A DNA stretch of 64,000 bases. Origin: Pseudomonas sivasensis. Its GTDB lineage: Bacteria; Pseudomonadota; Gammaproteobacteria; Pseudomonadales; Pseudomonadaceae. The first letter of the stretch is position 1; each line of letters begins with the position of its first letter. The DNA lies in assembly GCF_013778505.1 (NCBI RefSeq), contig NZ_JAAOWU010000007.1, positions 62,001 to 126,000 on the forward strand. The letters run 5' to 3'. Positions 63,269 through 64,000 of the stretch are shown here, piece by piece. The notes under the pieces were generated by a model that saw nothing but the letters and a program-made list of their open reading frames with translations, did no database searches and had not been told where the DNA came from. The position numbers and the translations under genes were made by a program.

Positions 63269-63278
63269 TGTAGGAACT
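63269..63278 (-). promoter_or_regulatory. Third AGTTCCTACA element, reverse orientation
   Basis: TGTAGGAACT on the plus strand at 63269-63278, so AGTTCCTACA on the minus strand, 38 nt before the receiver-only gene start. Confidence 0.5.
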
Positions 63279-63402
63279 GTTCGCCAGATTTGCCCGGAGC
63301 GTGAGCGATTATTCCTCGGGAGTTTGTGCGAATTCGATCAGGCCGCTCTGTTCCCGTCGTAGGGCGATTCTCTTCAGGGAACAGGCAACTTGATAAATGA
63401 CG

Positions 63403-64000
63403 TTAATGAGGGCTCGAACGCCCGGTCATTTCCCGCGCCATCTCGGTGGCATAGCTGTCGGTCATGCCAGCGATAAAGTCGATCATGCGCAGGAACGAGG
63501 CGTGCAACGGCCAAGCCGGGTTCGGTGCATTGTTACCCAGCAGGTCGAGAATACGCCGGTTCTTGAAGGAGGGCGTTCGTCCGCCATGCTGCTCCAGTGC
63601 CGCGCCGCAAAAAGCGTTCAGCAGTATTTCCAACGTGGTATAGGCGCCAATTTCATGCAAGGTCTTGCGTTTGTCCTGGAAGATTTTCTTGCGTGCCATG
63701 TCTTTGGCATCCAGCACGCAGCGTTTGGCCGGCCCGTGCATATGCTCCACCAAGTCGCCGGGCAGGGTGCCGGCCAGCAAGGCATCCTGCTGTTCGACGA
63801 AGGCTCGCGCCGCCGCGTTGGTCAAATGCTCGATGGCTTTGCCGCGCAGGATCGCCAGCTTGCGTCTGCGCGAGTCCTGAGATCCCAATTGCCGATAGGT
63901 CTGCGGCAGGTCGTCGCCTACCAGGTCGAGCAGCAGCGACTCGACTTCGGCGTATTCCAGCAACTCCATTTCCAGGCCGTCTTCCAGGTCGATCAGGGCA
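63403..64000 (-). CDS. dgt: Deoxyguanosinetriphosphate triphosphohydrolase, partial
   Basis: The C-terminal about 199 residues of a dGTPase-like HD-superfamily enzyme that splits dGTP to deoxyguanosine and triphosphate; the N-terminus is beyond the right edge. The visible part begins [22 protein letters not shown] and continues with [57 protein letters not shown] and the C-terminal [20 protein letters not shown], all typical of the Dgt C-terminal half. Its HD metal motif is outside the window. No defect is seen in the visible part. Confidence 0.9.
   Translation of the reverse strand, partial: ALIDLEDGLEMELLEYAEVESLLLDLVGDDLPQTYRQLGSQDSRRRKLAILRGKAIEHLTNAAARAFVEQQDALLAGTLPGDLVEHMHGPAKRCVLDAKDMARKKIFQDKRKTLHEIGAYTTLEILLNAFCGAALEQHGGRTPSFKNRRILDLLGNNAPNPAWPLHASFLRMIDFIAGMTDSYATEMAREMTGRSSPH

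Overview
This 64 kb window is chromosomal DNA of a Pseudomonas, most likely of the P. fluorescens group. The evidence is the high-GC coding style, an 83-residue OprI lipoprotein, the earP/efp pair, cysB, an ohr/ohrR pair, the run deaD-tpm-htpX-alaA-msrB-gpx-ospR-sagS, and REP doublets with the GTGGGAGGGGGCTTGC core known from P. fluorescens genomes. From memory, two long stretches (tesA/ybbAP/oprI, and earP through the GAF reductase) keep a gene order like the PA2822-PA2860 region of P. aeruginosa; that comparison was not run here. I saw no rRNA, tRNA, CRISPR, insertion sequence, integrase or prophage.

Layout. 1-9,033: 5' part of an ethanolamine permease gene with a sigma-54-type promoter, then the full kdpFABCDE potassium system with a strong KdpE-box candidate. 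9,056-17,898: patatin phospholipase, small lipoprotein, CHAD protein, thioesterase, chemoreceptor, TatD, MltF-like transglycosylase, DoxX and a small conserved protein behind a long unexplained leader. 17,903-22,505: an accessory-looking, AT-richer block with a Gld-type ABC exporter operon whose ATPase has lost key nucleotide-binding residues, divergent from a coiled-coil protein of unknown function. 22,613-28,741: greB, YbbAP-like exporter, tesA, L,D-transpeptidase, oprI. 29,354-35,731: GNAT protein, class I DAHP synthase, PilZ protein, thioredoxin-like protein, ketopantoate reductase, nucleotidase, universal stress protein, cysB, GreAB-like factor. 36,245-42,112: earP-efp, ohr/ohrR, two LysR regulators, TauE exporter, DUF1127 protein. 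42,158-43,390: a YcaQ-like gene broken by one in-frame TGA. 43,487-52,792: class II DAHP synthase, spermidine-synthase-like protein, crotonase, deaD, LigB dioxygenase, tpm, htpX, alaA. 52,995-58,290: a peroxide and methionine-repair cluster (msrB, gpx, ospR, free-Met sulfoxide reductase) wrapped around the sagS hybrid kinase. 58,316-63,231: a BvgS/EvgS-type three-gene phosphorelay. The window ends inside dgt.

The most rewarding signals are regulatory. The deaD start codon sits inside a perfect 9-bp hairpin with the ribosome site in its loop. Three copies of AGTTCCTACA, which resembles BvgA/EvgA half-sites, surround the Bvg-like genes. A perfect palindrome overlaps the gpx-ospR -35 element, and a 19-bp box is shared by ohr and ohrR. 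The kdp promoter carries helically phased TTTACGCC repeats. The Gld-like operon and the leader at 17,427-17,589 are the parts least explained by known families.
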